Assembly (NCBI RefSeq): GCF_902167145.1
Contig: NC_050101.1
Location: 128,618,990 to 128,682,989 of the forward strand
Reading direction: 5' to 3'
Source: Zea mays
Taxonomy: Eukaryota; Streptophyta; Magnoliopsida; Poales; Poaceae
Length of the DNA stretch: 64,000 bases
Shown: in pieces, positions 37,980 to 48,670 of the stretch
Layout: each line of letters starts with the position of its first letter
Position numbering within the stretch: position 1 is the stretch's first letter
Notes under the pieces: generated by a model
What the model saw: the letters and a program-made list of their open reading frames with translations, nothing else
What the model was told of the DNA's origin: nothing
Databases searched by the model: none
Made by a program: the position numbers and the translations under genes

Positions 37980-38586
37980 TGTTGGGGACTTGTTCTCAAA
38001 TGCTATAGATTAAGAACAAGGCAACACAAAAATGTTAAGCATAAATGCCCTTCGTCCGCTGAAGCATTATTTCCCTGAGGATTCAATGAACTTCGGACGA
38101 AGGCCACGAGTAAGGTATCACGAAGATTACACCTTCGTGATCATACTTGTAATAACAACAAACAATGAGAAATGAAACATAAAGCATAGAATATATTCAT
38201 ATATTTTATTATATGAATATATAAATATTAAAACATAATGTTCGGGCATATTTATACCTTCGCCTTGGCGGAAAGCAATAATTCAAGCGTAACGTGCCCG
38301 TGATTACAGGATCACGTGAACATTGTCGGGATACTGTTCACCTATTTATAGGTACAGGATGCAACCTGCGCAAAATTACATTTATGTCCTTTACAATCGA
38401 CTATAATAGCGACACAAAACATCATGGGTCTTTAAGTCAATTCATCTTTAAGTCGGTTCGACCCTTCATCTTGAGATTTGTCTTTGTGCCGAAGCTTTAC
38501 AGATAATAGCTTCGGCGCTTGCTTCTGAGAAGACCTTTCGAAGGTGTTCTTTTTAGGATCTTCGGCTACGAAGCATACCCCCAACA
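37980..38586 (-). repeat. 5' LTR of element D (607 bp)
   Basis: Pairs with 29148-29754. A minus-strand TATA (CCTATAAATAGG, about 38340) is followed by the palindrome, here slightly decayed. Confidence 0.92.
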
Positions 38587-38683
38587 TCCATGTTATGTAA
38601 CTGCTGTGTACGTGAATTGCTGATCCTGGCACGTACATGGTTCGCATTCAATTTGCCTTCTAAAACCGGGTGTGACACTCCGG

Positions 38684-41600
38684 AGGGGGAGAGAGTTCAG
38701 CTGCACCATACTACAAGTGTCTGTTAGTTCCGAAGCTAAAATAATTTACGAAGCTAGGTCACAATAGATATATTTATAAGTCTTGCACGTTCTGCAGCTT
38801 CTCAGTTTTCCTAGCCTCTTCCAAGGCAGCATGAGACTCTTTCTCATTTTTTCTGATAGCTTCGTCGGCTACCAGTCGGCCACCCCTCAACCAGACTTTG
38901 GAAAAAAACTTTTCAATTAGCGCAGTGGCTTCGGCCGAAGGGTTCTTAATGTCGTTGGCTGAGATCGAGAATCCTGGCTGAACCACAGCCTTTGCATGTT
39001 CATAGCCAACCTTCTCAAGGAGTGACAGAGCTCCGCGGGCGCCGACAAAGGCGCAGAAGTCTCCCCTATCTCTCAGAATCTCCTCAAAAGCTTTGGCTTT
39101 GCCGCAGATCCACCGAATAACTCCATCAGGATTGCCACGAATAAAATGTTGCTCTGTAGAGAACGCGCCAACTTTGGCAAAGCTATCTTTCAATTTACTA
39201 CAACATTCCATGGCAACACTGTAGCATTCTTCTTTTGCTTGACGAAGCTCCTTGACATTTTTCTGAACTCTCAGCCATTCAGTATCAGATATTTCGCGCT
39301 TTGTTTGCTCGATATTAAAATTTTCAGTCACTTCATCGAGTTTCTTTTCCAGTCCTTGCACTTCAGATCTGTGCAATTCTACTTGAATAGATAGCACATA
39401 CTCCAAGTCAGCAATGTGCTTCGCATCTTTTTGTTGCTTCTCTTCAAACTCCTTTACCCTCTGCTCTGCTTCGAAAAGGCTAGAAAGCCTAGCTTCACTA
39501 GATTTTAATCTTTCCACCAAAGAGAGCATGATCTTATCCTTCTCGAGAGCTTCATTTCTCAAAGTTATGGCCTCCGAATGAAGGTTTCCAATTGCTATCT
39601 AATTGCTCTCATCTTCTGCATCTTTCTGAGCCTTTAAAGCTTTGCTAAGAATTAGACCCTGGCAAACAAAGAACGTACAAATAACAATAATAAGTATCAC
39701 CACAAAATCGTTCATCATAATAAAAACTACCAAATACGAAGGCAAAATAAACAAACCTTCAGGCTGTTATAAGCGAGACTATCTACAAGTTGGTCCTTCG
39801 TCATTACAGACAGACCAAGCTCAAGCTTCGGGTATCCCATGTTGTCCATCATTTCCCAGCAAACATCAATCTCCTTGCTGTCTGGTAGACAGTAAAGGAA
39901 GTCATCTTTGTCGCTCCCTCAATAAACTAAGGATCCCCGAGGGTATTCAAGATCCCTTACATAATGTTGCACTTCGGTAATTTGATCTTCGGATAGTTGC
40001 TTCCCCGAAGCATGACAAACAATATATTCTGAATCAACTTGGGAAGGTGTTTCGGGAGTAGGCAATGTTGGCTTTTCATGAAGACTTTCCTTCGCTAGTT
40101 CTACTAGCTTAACCCCTGAAGCTTCAGCCTCAGTGTAAGTGAGAGAAGCACTTGCAGTGGGTACTTATCTCGACTCTTCAACATTTTCTTTGGGAGCTTT
40201 GATAGAAGTAGGAGTTGGAATATTTGTAGACTTCAAAACAACATCCAAAACACTGACCATCCTTCTTTCCTTAGGAGTCATTGTTACAGCAGTTGTTAGC
40301 CTCGGCAACCTAGTTGTGGTTGGGGGACTCAGCAGTTTTGAATGCTCTTCTGCCTTTGAGCTCTTTATCTCAGACTCTTCTACTGGACCGGCACTAGCTT
40401 CGACCGTCACAGTAGGAATCATCTTCAAAGCTAAGGGGATATCTTCGGCCAGTTCAGCAATCTCTATCCTCTTTGTATCAGGTATTACAGCTGTCCTTCT
40501 TATAGAATGTGGCCTCGGCATGTGAGTTAAAACTTTAACCTTCTTTGATTTAGGCGTGGTGGAAGAGGATGAGGCTGATATTTTCCTTTTCAACCCTTGT
40601 TTTCGGGCAGGAAAGTAGTAATCAGGATAAAAAACCAATCACATCAAAAACTCTATTCAACCTCCTCTTTTCGCAAGCGCCAAAGGCAATGGTCATAGCT
40701 TCATCCTCTACCTTCGTGTAAGCTCCCAAAAGCTCATCACTAGTAGCTTCGACAGCCTCAAGCCAGTCATCATTTGGCTCATCAAACTGATTTCTGAAAT
40801 GGTAAGTATATCTCAGGTAAACCAAGCCACCTTCGTTAGAGCTAGTAGCAGTCTCCTTCGGCATCTCCCAGTCATTAACGAGCGACCACACCTTGTAGGC
40901 AATATGCTCCTGGACTAAATCTTTGGTACCGATGTAAGTACACATAATGTTGAAAGCCATCAAACACGCTTGCACTTCATTCCCACTTGCAATTGATGGC
41001 CTCCTGATGTCAAAGCGTGACCGAATGGGGCGCTATATTATTCCACTCACATCTTCCCTCTCACCCAGATCATTCTTGACATAAAACCATTGCTTCATCC
41101 AAGAGCCCGACCATTTCTTTCGGAATGTTGGCATAGGATACCTCACATTAGAACGGTACACAAAGTTGTAACATCCAAAGTTGTTATGATACTGCTCCTT
41201 CCCAATTGCCTTCGTCTGGTAGGATAATTCATGAATGTTGCAGAAGCACTTGGCATCTGGCTCTAGCCCTTGGCTTCTCATAACCCAAATAAAATTCCAA
41301 CTTTAATTAAGGCTTCGGGAGTAAGCTGATGAAGGTATATCTCAAATGTCTTTAGCACTTCAACCAGCATCTTGTGCAAGGGAAAACGAAGTCCAGCCTT
41401 CAAAAAACTTTTAAATACTACCACTTTGTCTGCCTCGGGAAGAGGAACGGTACTCTCTCCCCCAGCCCTCACAATGGATATATCATGGAAATATTTCTCC
41501 TTCATCGCTTCATCTGTCCTTGCTTAACAGTGGATTTTCCGAAAACAACATGACTCGGCCTCCATGGTCGATCTTCGGCATATTCGTTATCACTCTTCAC

Positions 41601-41737
41601 ATCAAAGTAATCACTGTCGCTGGAATCCCCAGATAGCCCAGCCAACATCTCATTAGTAATTTTTCAACATTGGTCCTTTCCATAGCTTCGTAAAAACCAG
41701 CAAGTGTCGGGTCTACAATCTTCTTATCTTCGGCCAT
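38684..41737 (-). pseudogene. Antisense accessory gene of element C, upstream part, with a conserved intron
   Basis: ATG at 41737 (MAEDKKIVDP), the first after a minus-strand TATA. Domain order as in D: LRFPLHKM and IYLHQLTPEALI (41420-41290), 'WFYVKND' (about 41070), a Lys-rich stretch (40570), intron 39756-39659 (98 bp, GTTTGT...TGCCAG), then a coiled coil starting GLILSKALKAQ and the GDFCAFVGARG...GYEH segment (39060-38990). A second intron probably starts near 38785. Frame breaks near 41660, 41280, 41030 and 40625. The C-terminal exon lies at 25874-26079, across the inserted solo LTR. Opposite strand to gag of the same element. Confidence 0.78.
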
Positions 41738-41860
41738 TTCAATGATGATCACAACAAATGCCGAAGCTCAAAAACAATTGCGCTTACAGAAGAAGAAAAC
41801 TAAAATGGCAATCACAGCACAAAAAGCTAGATAGCACAAAAAATGTTCATAGCACAATCC

Positions 41861-41872
41861 TCTATATATATA
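41861..41872 (-). promoter_or_regulatory. TATA box of the antisense accessory gene in element C
   Basis: TATATATATAGA on the minus strand, about 125 bases before the ATG at 41737. An ATG at 41850 lies too close to be downstream of the expected transcription start. Confidence 0.55.
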
Positions 41873-42027
41873 CACAAAGAACCACTGAGCGGTGGGGCCC
41901 ATGATTTAGAACGATTCGCTATTCTAGCGAAGGGAAAGTGTTTTTTCAGACCTTCTGCTAAAGGCCTTCATTCATGTCGCAGTCTGAATTTGTTACAAAG
42001 AAACAAACTAACACTGTGAGGGGCTAC

Positions 42028-42713
42028 TGTTGGGGGACTTTCCTCTTCCGAAGGTCCTCAAAAACATGACTAACCATTTATTTTTAGCATAATGTCGAGT
42101 ACTGCAGGAGCTTCGCCATAAACAAAGGTTGATGATGGGAGCTCTCTTCTCCGCCGAAGGTCTTTAAGACGAAGATATAGCCCGAAAATGACAACGATCA
42201 ACGCCGAAGTTATAGCCGAAAAGCAACAACTTTGGCATAAAGTTGTGTCGAAGATCAAGCATGATGCTGAGCCGAAGAGGAAAAAACTAGCCAGTCCCTA
42301 ATGATTTATGTTATAATTATGAACACATGTTAATGTCATAAATGTATTTTACCCGAGCTGCGTCCCGTGCTAATAAATAGGTGAACAATACCCCCCGTAT
42401 TGTTCACGCTGGATTGTAATTGTTCTCGCGTCAATATCTTCGATCAAGCCGAAGGTATCAATGTAATTTAAGTTCTATTAATGTACATGTTCATGCGTTA
42501 TGAAGTAAATATATGAATGAACGAATGAATGACATACATAATCTTCGCAAATTCTTATTCTCATAGAATGATGAAGGTTTGTTCTTCATGACCTTCGTTT
42601 GAAGATCATTATATCCGGAAGGAGATAATGCTTCGGAGGACGAAGGTCCTTAATCTTTAACAACTGTGTTGCCTTGTTCTTGATTCACAACATTTGAGAA
42701 CAAGTGACCAACA
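42028..42713 (+). repeat. 3' LTR of element C (686 bp)
   Basis: Begins TGTTGGGGGA after purine tract GAGGGGCTAC (42018-42027) and ends CCAACA before GGCCC. About 45 differences from the 5' copy, including a changed TATA (taataaatag). Confidence 0.9.
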
Positions 42714-42718
42714 GGCCC

Positions 42719-44407
42719 TAAGGTGACATTCTTTAGGATCCACTTGGAAACTTGCATTCATGCATACAGAAAGCATAATGTCCGATCTAAATGCACATAA
42801 ATAGAGTAATGAACTAATCATAGACCGATATACCTTTTCAACAACCGATTTACCTCATATGTCAAGATCAAGATGTCCATTTGTTCCCATGGTTGTCTTG
42901 ATAAGGTTTTGCGTCCTTCGTCCCAAACTTCTTTAAAATGTCTTGAGTGTACTTTGTTTGGCTGATGAAGGGGCCACCTTGAGTTACTTGATTTGAAATC
43001 ATAGAAAGAACTTCAACTCCCCCATCATTGACATCTCAAACTTCTTGATCATAATCCTACTAAACTCCTCACAAGACGATTAGTTAGTAGAACCAAAGAT
43101 AATGTCATCAACATAAATTTGGCATACAAATAAATCATCATTAATCGTCTTAGTGAAAAGAGTAGGGTCGACTTTCCCAACATTTAATGTGTTAGCAATC
43201 AAAAAGTCTCTAAGGCATTCATACCATGCTCTTGGTGCTTACTTAAGCCCATGGAGCACCTTATTGAGCTTAAAGACATAGTTAGGATACTTATCGTCCT
43301 CGAAGCCGAGAGGTTTCACAACATAGACCTCTTTCTTGATGGGTTCATTGAGGAATGCACTTTTTCACGTCCATTTGAAAAAAAATTGAAATCATGGTAA
43401 GTAGCATAGGCCAATAAAATGCGAATTGACTCAAGCTTACCTACAAGTGCAAAGGTTTCATCAAAATCCAAACCTTCGACTTGTGAGTACCCCTTGGCCA
43501 TAAGTTGCGCTTTGTTCCTTGTCACCACACCATGTTCATCTTGCTTATTGCGGAAGACGCACTTGGGTCCTACAACAATTTTATTAGGATGTGGTACTAA
43601 ATTCCAAAACTCATTCTGCTTGAAGTTGTTGAGCTCTTCTTACATAGCCACTAGCCTATCCGGATCCTTCAAAGCATCTTCTACCCTACAAGGCTCAAGA
43701 GAAGACACAAAAGAGTAATTCTCACAAAAATTGCAATTCTAGAACGACTCCTTAATGTATGTCTTGAAGGATCATGTCCATCGGATTTGAATTCTTTGGT
43801 GGACTCTTGGGTGAGGCACTTTGTTTCTCAGTGGTTGAACTTCATCTTCATCCCCCTTGTCTAGATTTTCTTCATCTCCCCCTTGATCCTTGCTATCTTC
43901 TTGATTGTCTTGATCTCCATCTTGAGATGTGGGTTGAGCTTGCACGGAGGATGGTTGATCTTGCCCTTGATTAGGCTCTTATGGACACACATTCCCGATG
44001 GACATGTTTTTCAAAGCTGTGCATGGAGCCTCTTAATCATCTAATTCATCAAGATCAACTTGCTCTTCTTAAGAGCGGTTAGTCTCATCAAACACAACAT
44101 CACAAGAAACTTCAACACACCCGGTGGATTCATTAAAGACTCTATATGCCCTTGTGTTTGAATCATAACCAAGTAGAAACCATTGTACGACTTTAGGAGC
44201 AAATTTGGAATTTCTACCTCTCTTCACAAAAATATAGCATTTGCTCCCAAAGACTCTAAAATAAGGAACATTAGGTTTGTTATCAGTTAGCAGTTCATAA
44301 AAGATCTTCTTGAGGAGTTAGTGAAGATACAACCGGTTGATGGAATGGCAAGTTGTGTTGACCGCTTCCACCCATAACCAATCTAAAGTCTTGTATTCTT
44401 CAAGCAT
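42719..44407 (-). pseudogene. pol: Old copia fragment, part 2 (RT and integrase)
   Basis: Minus-strand decay of the same Sirevirus-type pol as at 12413-15467. RNase H/RT sequence around 42720-43300 includes a YIDDIIF remnant (about 43120). The RT start [12 protein letters not shown] is at about 43500, and integrase C-terminal sequence runs to about 44407, where similarity stops abruptly. Many stops and indels. It continues 22358-22727 across element C. Confidence 0.8.
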
Positions 44408-45103
44408 TTAGTTTCCTCCTCTGTGTGATGGTAATACTCTTTGATAGAGCCCTCTAGTGGGAAGAACAAAGAGAAAAGAAAATGTGAGCGAAGAGAAGAT
44501 GAGAAGAAGGTTATCCCAAAATCAACCCTGTGGCAGTCATCTCTCCGTAGCCTGCTTAAGCAGCAACAACAGAAGAAGCCCATAACACCCATGTTATGAG
44601 GCGCTTCAAGGAGTTGCAATCCTCAAGATTCAAGAGTTCTACCCACATTCGTTTTAAGTGGGGTAGTGTTCTAGTAAGGTTGCTGTCGTGGAGAGAAAGA
44701 AGAAGACTTGTATATGCAGCAAGCTTGGGGAGGACCAGATCTTCCGAGTATACAAGTTTCTAGAAGAGAAGTGGTCACCCAAGTTTTGTTGGTGAAGCAC
44801 CAGAAGACCAATCAATGAAGGAATCCATGGGTAACATCGTAAGAGAAAGGTTTGCGTGTTGGCATCGATGCTTCTTCAATAAGCTAGCTGCCTCGTGAAA
44901 ACTAGAAGCCTGAGGATGATCTTTGAATAGCTAGAAACATCGTTTGCAATCGGCAACAAGATGCTCCTCAAAGGCCAGATATTGTTGAATTTCCATCTCC
45001 TCGAAGAATTTGTAGAGCAAAGATATGTAGCTAAAGTACAGCTACACCCTAACCCTTCTAAGCCGAATCTCAAGGACGAGATTCATTTTAAGTGGGGTAG
45101 GTT
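44408..45103 (+). other. 3' internal end of another LTR element (no intact gene)
   Basis: Unrecognised sequence ending in 'aaggacgagattc' and a purine tract, AAGTGGGGTAGG (45090-45101), directly before an LTR start. A similar 'cgttttaagtggggtagtgt' occurs earlier (44650-44670), suggesting a duplicated purine tract or a tandem repeat. No intact coding region. Confidence 0.45.
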
Positions 45104-45669
45104 TGTAACACCCCGAAAATTCAAATCTAGAAAATTTCTCAACTCGTTCTAAATTCAAAATGAATTTTAAAATTTCATTTCTAAATGTTTGTTGCGAGTT
45201 GATCTCAACAAAGAAAATATAGTGGTATATATTCTCTCCAACAGTCTCTCAAAATACCCTACAAATATTTTTCAAGCAATCCCTTCAAATTCTTTTTAGA
45301 AATACTGCCTAAATATTCCATCGCAATTATCCAAAATTTTTTCTCCTAAGTAATACCCTTAGAATCATTTTTAAAATCCCTACAAAATTTCCTTAATAAT
45401 TTCCCTTATACTCATACATATACATATGCCTATGGTATCATATAATGAGCTCTATAAGCTAATTTCACTTATCAACGTCTAATACATGCTTATCTCCCAC
45501 TAATCCTTGACTCCTCCCACTAATCCTCGCCTTCTCCCCCTAATCCCCCACCTTGCCTATAAATAGATGAGCAAGGGGCTCCCCCATGCCACCCCAAGTC
45601 ATTTAATGGCAACTCACTCCCACTCACTTCCGCTCTCACTCCTACACAAACACAACACAAGCACAAGGA

Positions 45670-46115
45670 TCGTTCGATCGTTCATTCAATTGTTCGTCCA
45701 AATGTTATTGGTTAGTTCGTCCGATCGTTCGTCTGTTCGTTTGTCCAAGTTAAATTCTTATTCATCTGTCATGTGGCTGAAATTCTGATCGTTCGTTCAT
45801 TCATAATGCATACTCATCGTTCGTTCATACGAACTATGCATCATTCATTATTCGTTCATACAAACTATTCATCATTCATCCTTTGTTCATACGAACTATT
45901 CATTGTTCATTCATAATCCCTATTCATGGATCATCGTTCGTTCATAATCACTATTCATCGTTTATCGTTTGTTCATACAAACTATTCATCATTCATCGTT
46001 CGTTTATATAAACTATTCATCATTCATCGTTTGTTCGTAATAACTATTCATCGTTCATCGGATCGTTCATCCTATTATTCATCGTTCATCTGATCACTCA
46101 ATTATTCAATTGCTC
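45670..46115. repeat. Degenerate 'cgttcgttcata / cattcatcgttc' repeats
   Basis: A long run of loosely repeated units such as 'cgttcatacgaactattcat' and 'atcattcatcgttcgttcat', about 30 bases each with heavy variation. Purine-poor on the plus strand. Confidence 0.75.
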
Positions 46116-46189
46116 ATCCATCATGTTGTTTAGCTCACCTAAGACCTGCCAGACCAATATATATCATACGAACTCGGGTGACTGTGATT

Positions 46190-46270
46190 TTCCTTACACT
46201 AAGAACTTCTCGGTTGGTCACCCACCACAGAATTGCTCTAAGTTGAGCACGCTTAACTTTGAGGTTCTTT
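46190..46270 (-). ncRNA. 5S-rRNA-like segment inside the LTR (probably not functional)
   Basis: On the minus strand the order is CTCAAAGTTAAGCGTGCT, then 'AGAGCAATTCTG', then GGGTGACC, then GAGAAGTTCTTAGTGT. These line up in order and spacing with the 3' two-thirds of plant 5S rRNA as I know it (AAGTTAAGCGTGCTTGG, GAGTAGTACT, GGGTGACC, GGGAAGTCCTCGTGT), which includes internal promoter boxes. Cassandra retrotransposons are known to carry 5S sequence in their LTRs. This may be a relative or an independent capture. The 5' third of the gene is not recognisable. Confidence 0.55.
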
Positions 46271-47299
46271 CGAACTAGGCTTCCAAAAAGAAAGGCAGAC
46301 CATGTTTATATGGATATGGTATCAATCCTATGAAACCCTGAACCAAGATACCACAACCCATCCGGGCCAGGATATCATAATATTCTAGCTATCTGGGTCC
46401 TGCCTAACTGTTGTCCCATGTGACACAATATATAGGATCAATTGCCACTAACATAAACCTCTGCTCATGAACAGCCCGGAAATAGTTTTTGGCGCTCCGC
46501 TCAAAAATACATATGTGTTTTTGATTTTCCAAATATGCCCAAATATTCAAATTTTGGAATATTTCTTTTCCTTTTCTAATTCCTATTATTATAAAATCCA
46601 AAACTGCCCCATCCAAACTCAGATTTCGACAGTTCTGATTTCTAAAGTCCTATCAGATTATCCTCTATCCAACGATGTCATCCCTTAAGAATGGTTGATA
46701 TTATAGAAAACTCCAAAAATACTCTTGTCCCATATTCCGCCGATGATTCCCTATTCAAACTGATTCCTTCACCACTATTCTCATAAATAGTAAGCTCTAC
46801 CGTATTAAACTATTTACCCACCTATAAATACACCTAGTTACCTTCTTCCTCTCCATACCCTCAACACTCTAAGCCAAGTCAAACCCCCACACACTCGGGT
46901 ACCCCGCTCTGCTGACTACACTTCTAGTGTTGGTTCACCTCCAATATACCCTTCGGGTAAGCATCTCTACTCCATCAACACAAACTCTACTCAATACTAT
47001 ATTCACCCATCCACCACCATTCCTAACCATTATAATGGATATTTGTTGACATACTTGCTGGTTTGTATGTTGCTTGTTCTTGCTGCATAATTATTGGAGT
47101 GTTCGTGTTGTCCCGTGAAGGCCAGTTCTGTGAATCTACACCAGATGGTGGAGCCAGAAGCTAGTTCCACGTGCTCTCACCCTTTCTCCGGTTAAAGCAA
47201 TAGCAAGCTCACTGGATCCCTTTGATGCATAAATTACCTATATTTCAAACACATCCCTCAGTCTGTTTTTATGTATGCATTATGTTATATTCCAAACAC

Positions 47300-48150
47300 A
47301 CTATCAGAAGGGTTTGAACGAGGCTTTAGAGGTTGCTAGTGCCACCTCTTCTATAGAGCTTCTAGCCCCTGCCTTCAGTGCATTTTTGCTAAGGAGATCA
47401 AGGATTTCTATGCCATGTTCTATATGTATGACTCGTGTTGTGCCTTTGTGCTTTAGGCATTGTGTGTGCCTTTATGAAGGTTGGCTGTGAGCATGGTGAA
47501 GAGTATGGCTAAGCCCAATGAGAACCAACTTGTGGATGAAGTATGGGATTGCCGCCATGATTGTCACAACATCGAGCGAAGGATTTGCACTCATTTCACT
47601 TGGAGGCGATGCGCTGACGATAGAAGATGCCCATGTATTTTTTTAAAGGCAATGGATACCCCCCTATTTCATTAGGGAATAGAAATATGTCCATGCATGG
47701 ACGATAAAACTTTATGATTGCGAGGTTTTAACTTGGAGAAATTTGTTTGGCAGACGAACAGTGCTCGAAGCTGATTGTTGCTGCTACTACTGACATTGGT
47801 GGCTTGTCCGCGCCTGTTGCTACCGCTCTAGGGGTCATGGAGTCGCTCCTGCCACTGCATGATGTTGTTGTGCCTTCTACCAATGACATGGCTTCGACAA
47901 CGACTGGCGATGGGGCTAAGATGCCAACATGAACTAAGGCTGGTGAGGTCTTGTCGGAGACAGAGGTTCATGAGTAGTTGTTGTACGTTTGGGGGAGTTG
48001 GGACTTTGGGTGCATGAGCAGGGAGAAATGTAGAAAAATGTTAGGAGACTTTGAACTAAATCCCTACAGTATATGAGGGCTCTTTTACATTATATTGTGT
48101 ATGTTTTGAATTTTAGGAGAGGCTTCAGTAAGGCTCTATAAACTCAGGAG
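47300..48150 (+). pseudogene. Decayed fossil resembling the antisense accessory gene
   Basis: A segment around 47425-47500 reads, across frame breaks, as a relic of the GDFCALV...GCEHG block (seen: 'CCAFV', then 'GCEHGEE' in another frame). Further right is low-conservation coding-like sequence (47745-47930). No splice sites or flanking LTR assigned. Element E inserted at its right side. Confidence 0.35.
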
Positions 48151-48155
48151 CGGTA

Positions 48156-48630
48156 TGTTGGGGCGAAGGCAAAGACGCCACCCTTCGCTCGAGGCCTTCG
48201 CTGCAGCCGCTGGTCCGACGGAGACAAAGCGGGCAGGGACACCCTTCGCAGGACTCGGCACTTTGACGAAGGCCTGCGGCGACGTCCTCCCACGGCACGG
48301 CCTCGTTCAGCCCCAAGGCCCACGTGTGATCTGGCCCATCGTAACGGGCCCCGCGTGGCCGCCTCTGTATTACGGGCCTAACTTGTAAAGGCATACTTGT
48401 AATTACAGCTTGTAACCCTGCTTTATGGGAATATTCCGGGGATAAACCAGGCGTCTGAGGGCACATGCGTCCTTAACACGAGACGCTGGGCACTCAGATA
48501 CCTATAAATACCCCCGCACAGTGCCCGTGAGAGGCTAGATTAACAGAGCTATTGCCCCCGTGCACGTAACCCTGTTGTCACCACTGTTCACCCTTGTTGG
48601 TCTACTTGCAGCAGAGAGCAAGTTCCAACA
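48156..48630 (+). repeat. 5' LTR of element E (475 bp)
   Basis: TGTTGGGGCG...GTTCCAACA. TATAAATA at 48503-48510 would start the genomic RNA. Confidence 0.95.
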
Positions 48631-48631
48631 T

Positions 48632-48644
48632 TTGGCGCCCACCG
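48632..48644 (+). other. Primer-binding site of element E (tRNA-Lys type)
   Basis: TGGCGCCCACCGT begins one base after the LTR and complements 13 bases of the tRNA-Lys(CUU) 3' end as I recall it. Confidence 0.8.
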
Positions 48645-48670
48645 TTCGTGCTACGACAAAACCACCCGCG

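Larger units (their letters stand above)
29148..38586 (-). mobile_element. Element D: complete pol-only Ty3/gypsy retrotransposon
   Basis: LTRs of 607 bp each at 29148-29754 (3') and 37980-38586 (5'); target-site duplication TCCAT at 29143-29147 and 38587-38591. Minus-strand order: 5' LTR, primer site (37968-37979), pol (37936-34069), tandem repeats (33590-33870), antisense accessory gene (plus strand 30235-33156), purine tract (CGAAGGGGCTAC, 29755-29766), 3' LTR. There is no gag although both ends are present, so its absence is not a truncation at either end. About 15 differences between the LTRs (~2.5%) suggest roughly one million years at the commonly used grass rate. Confidence 0.93.
26080..38677 (+). 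mobile_element. Solo LTR (about 3.15 kb without its insertion) of a long-LTR gypsy family
   Basis: Begins TGTAACGCCCTGAATT and ends GGGTGTGACA. It is flanked by the 5-bp duplication CTCCG (26075-26079 and 38678-38682). No primer site, pol or second LTR is present, so it is most likely the product of recombination between two LTRs. Removing element D (29148-38586 plus one TSD copy) leaves about 3154 bp. The long LTR and ends recall maize Xilon/Diguus or Prem1 (tentative). It interrupts the accessory gene of element C. Confidence 0.88.
22728..42713 (+). mobile_element. Element C: gag-only Ty3/gypsy retrotransposon (Zeon-like), split by a solo LTR
   Basis: LTRs 22728-23411 and 42028-42713; target-site duplication GGCCC at 22723-22727 and 42714-42718. 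Order: 5' LTR, primer site TGGCGCCCACC (23413-23423), gag (23478-25007), tandem repeats, antisense accessory gene (minus, 41737 down to 25874, split by the solo LTR), purine tract GAGGGGCTAC, 3' LTR. No RT, RNase H or integrase is present although both ends are intact, so the element is non-autonomous. By eye about 45 differences between the LTRs (~6-7%) make it the oldest complete element here. Without the nested insertions it is about 7.4 kb. It resembles maize Zeon in layout (tentative). Confidence 0.88.
45104..47290 (+). mobile_element. Long LTR (or LTR remnant) starting TGTAACACCCCG, right end uncertain
   Basis: TGTAACACCCCGAAAATTC follows a purine tract, as expected of a 3' LTR. TATA-like CCTATAAATA occurs twice (about 45556 and 46826), which could mean a nested or composite LTR. 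It holds the tttcgttcat-type repeat block and the 5S-like segment. I could not fix the right end or find a target-site duplication. Confidence 0.5.

Noticed and set aside
22358..44407. Treating the copia fragments at 22358-22727 and 42719-44407 as two independent insertions
   Set aside because: They are on the same strand and adjoin the GGCCC duplication of element C on both sides, so one fragment was split.
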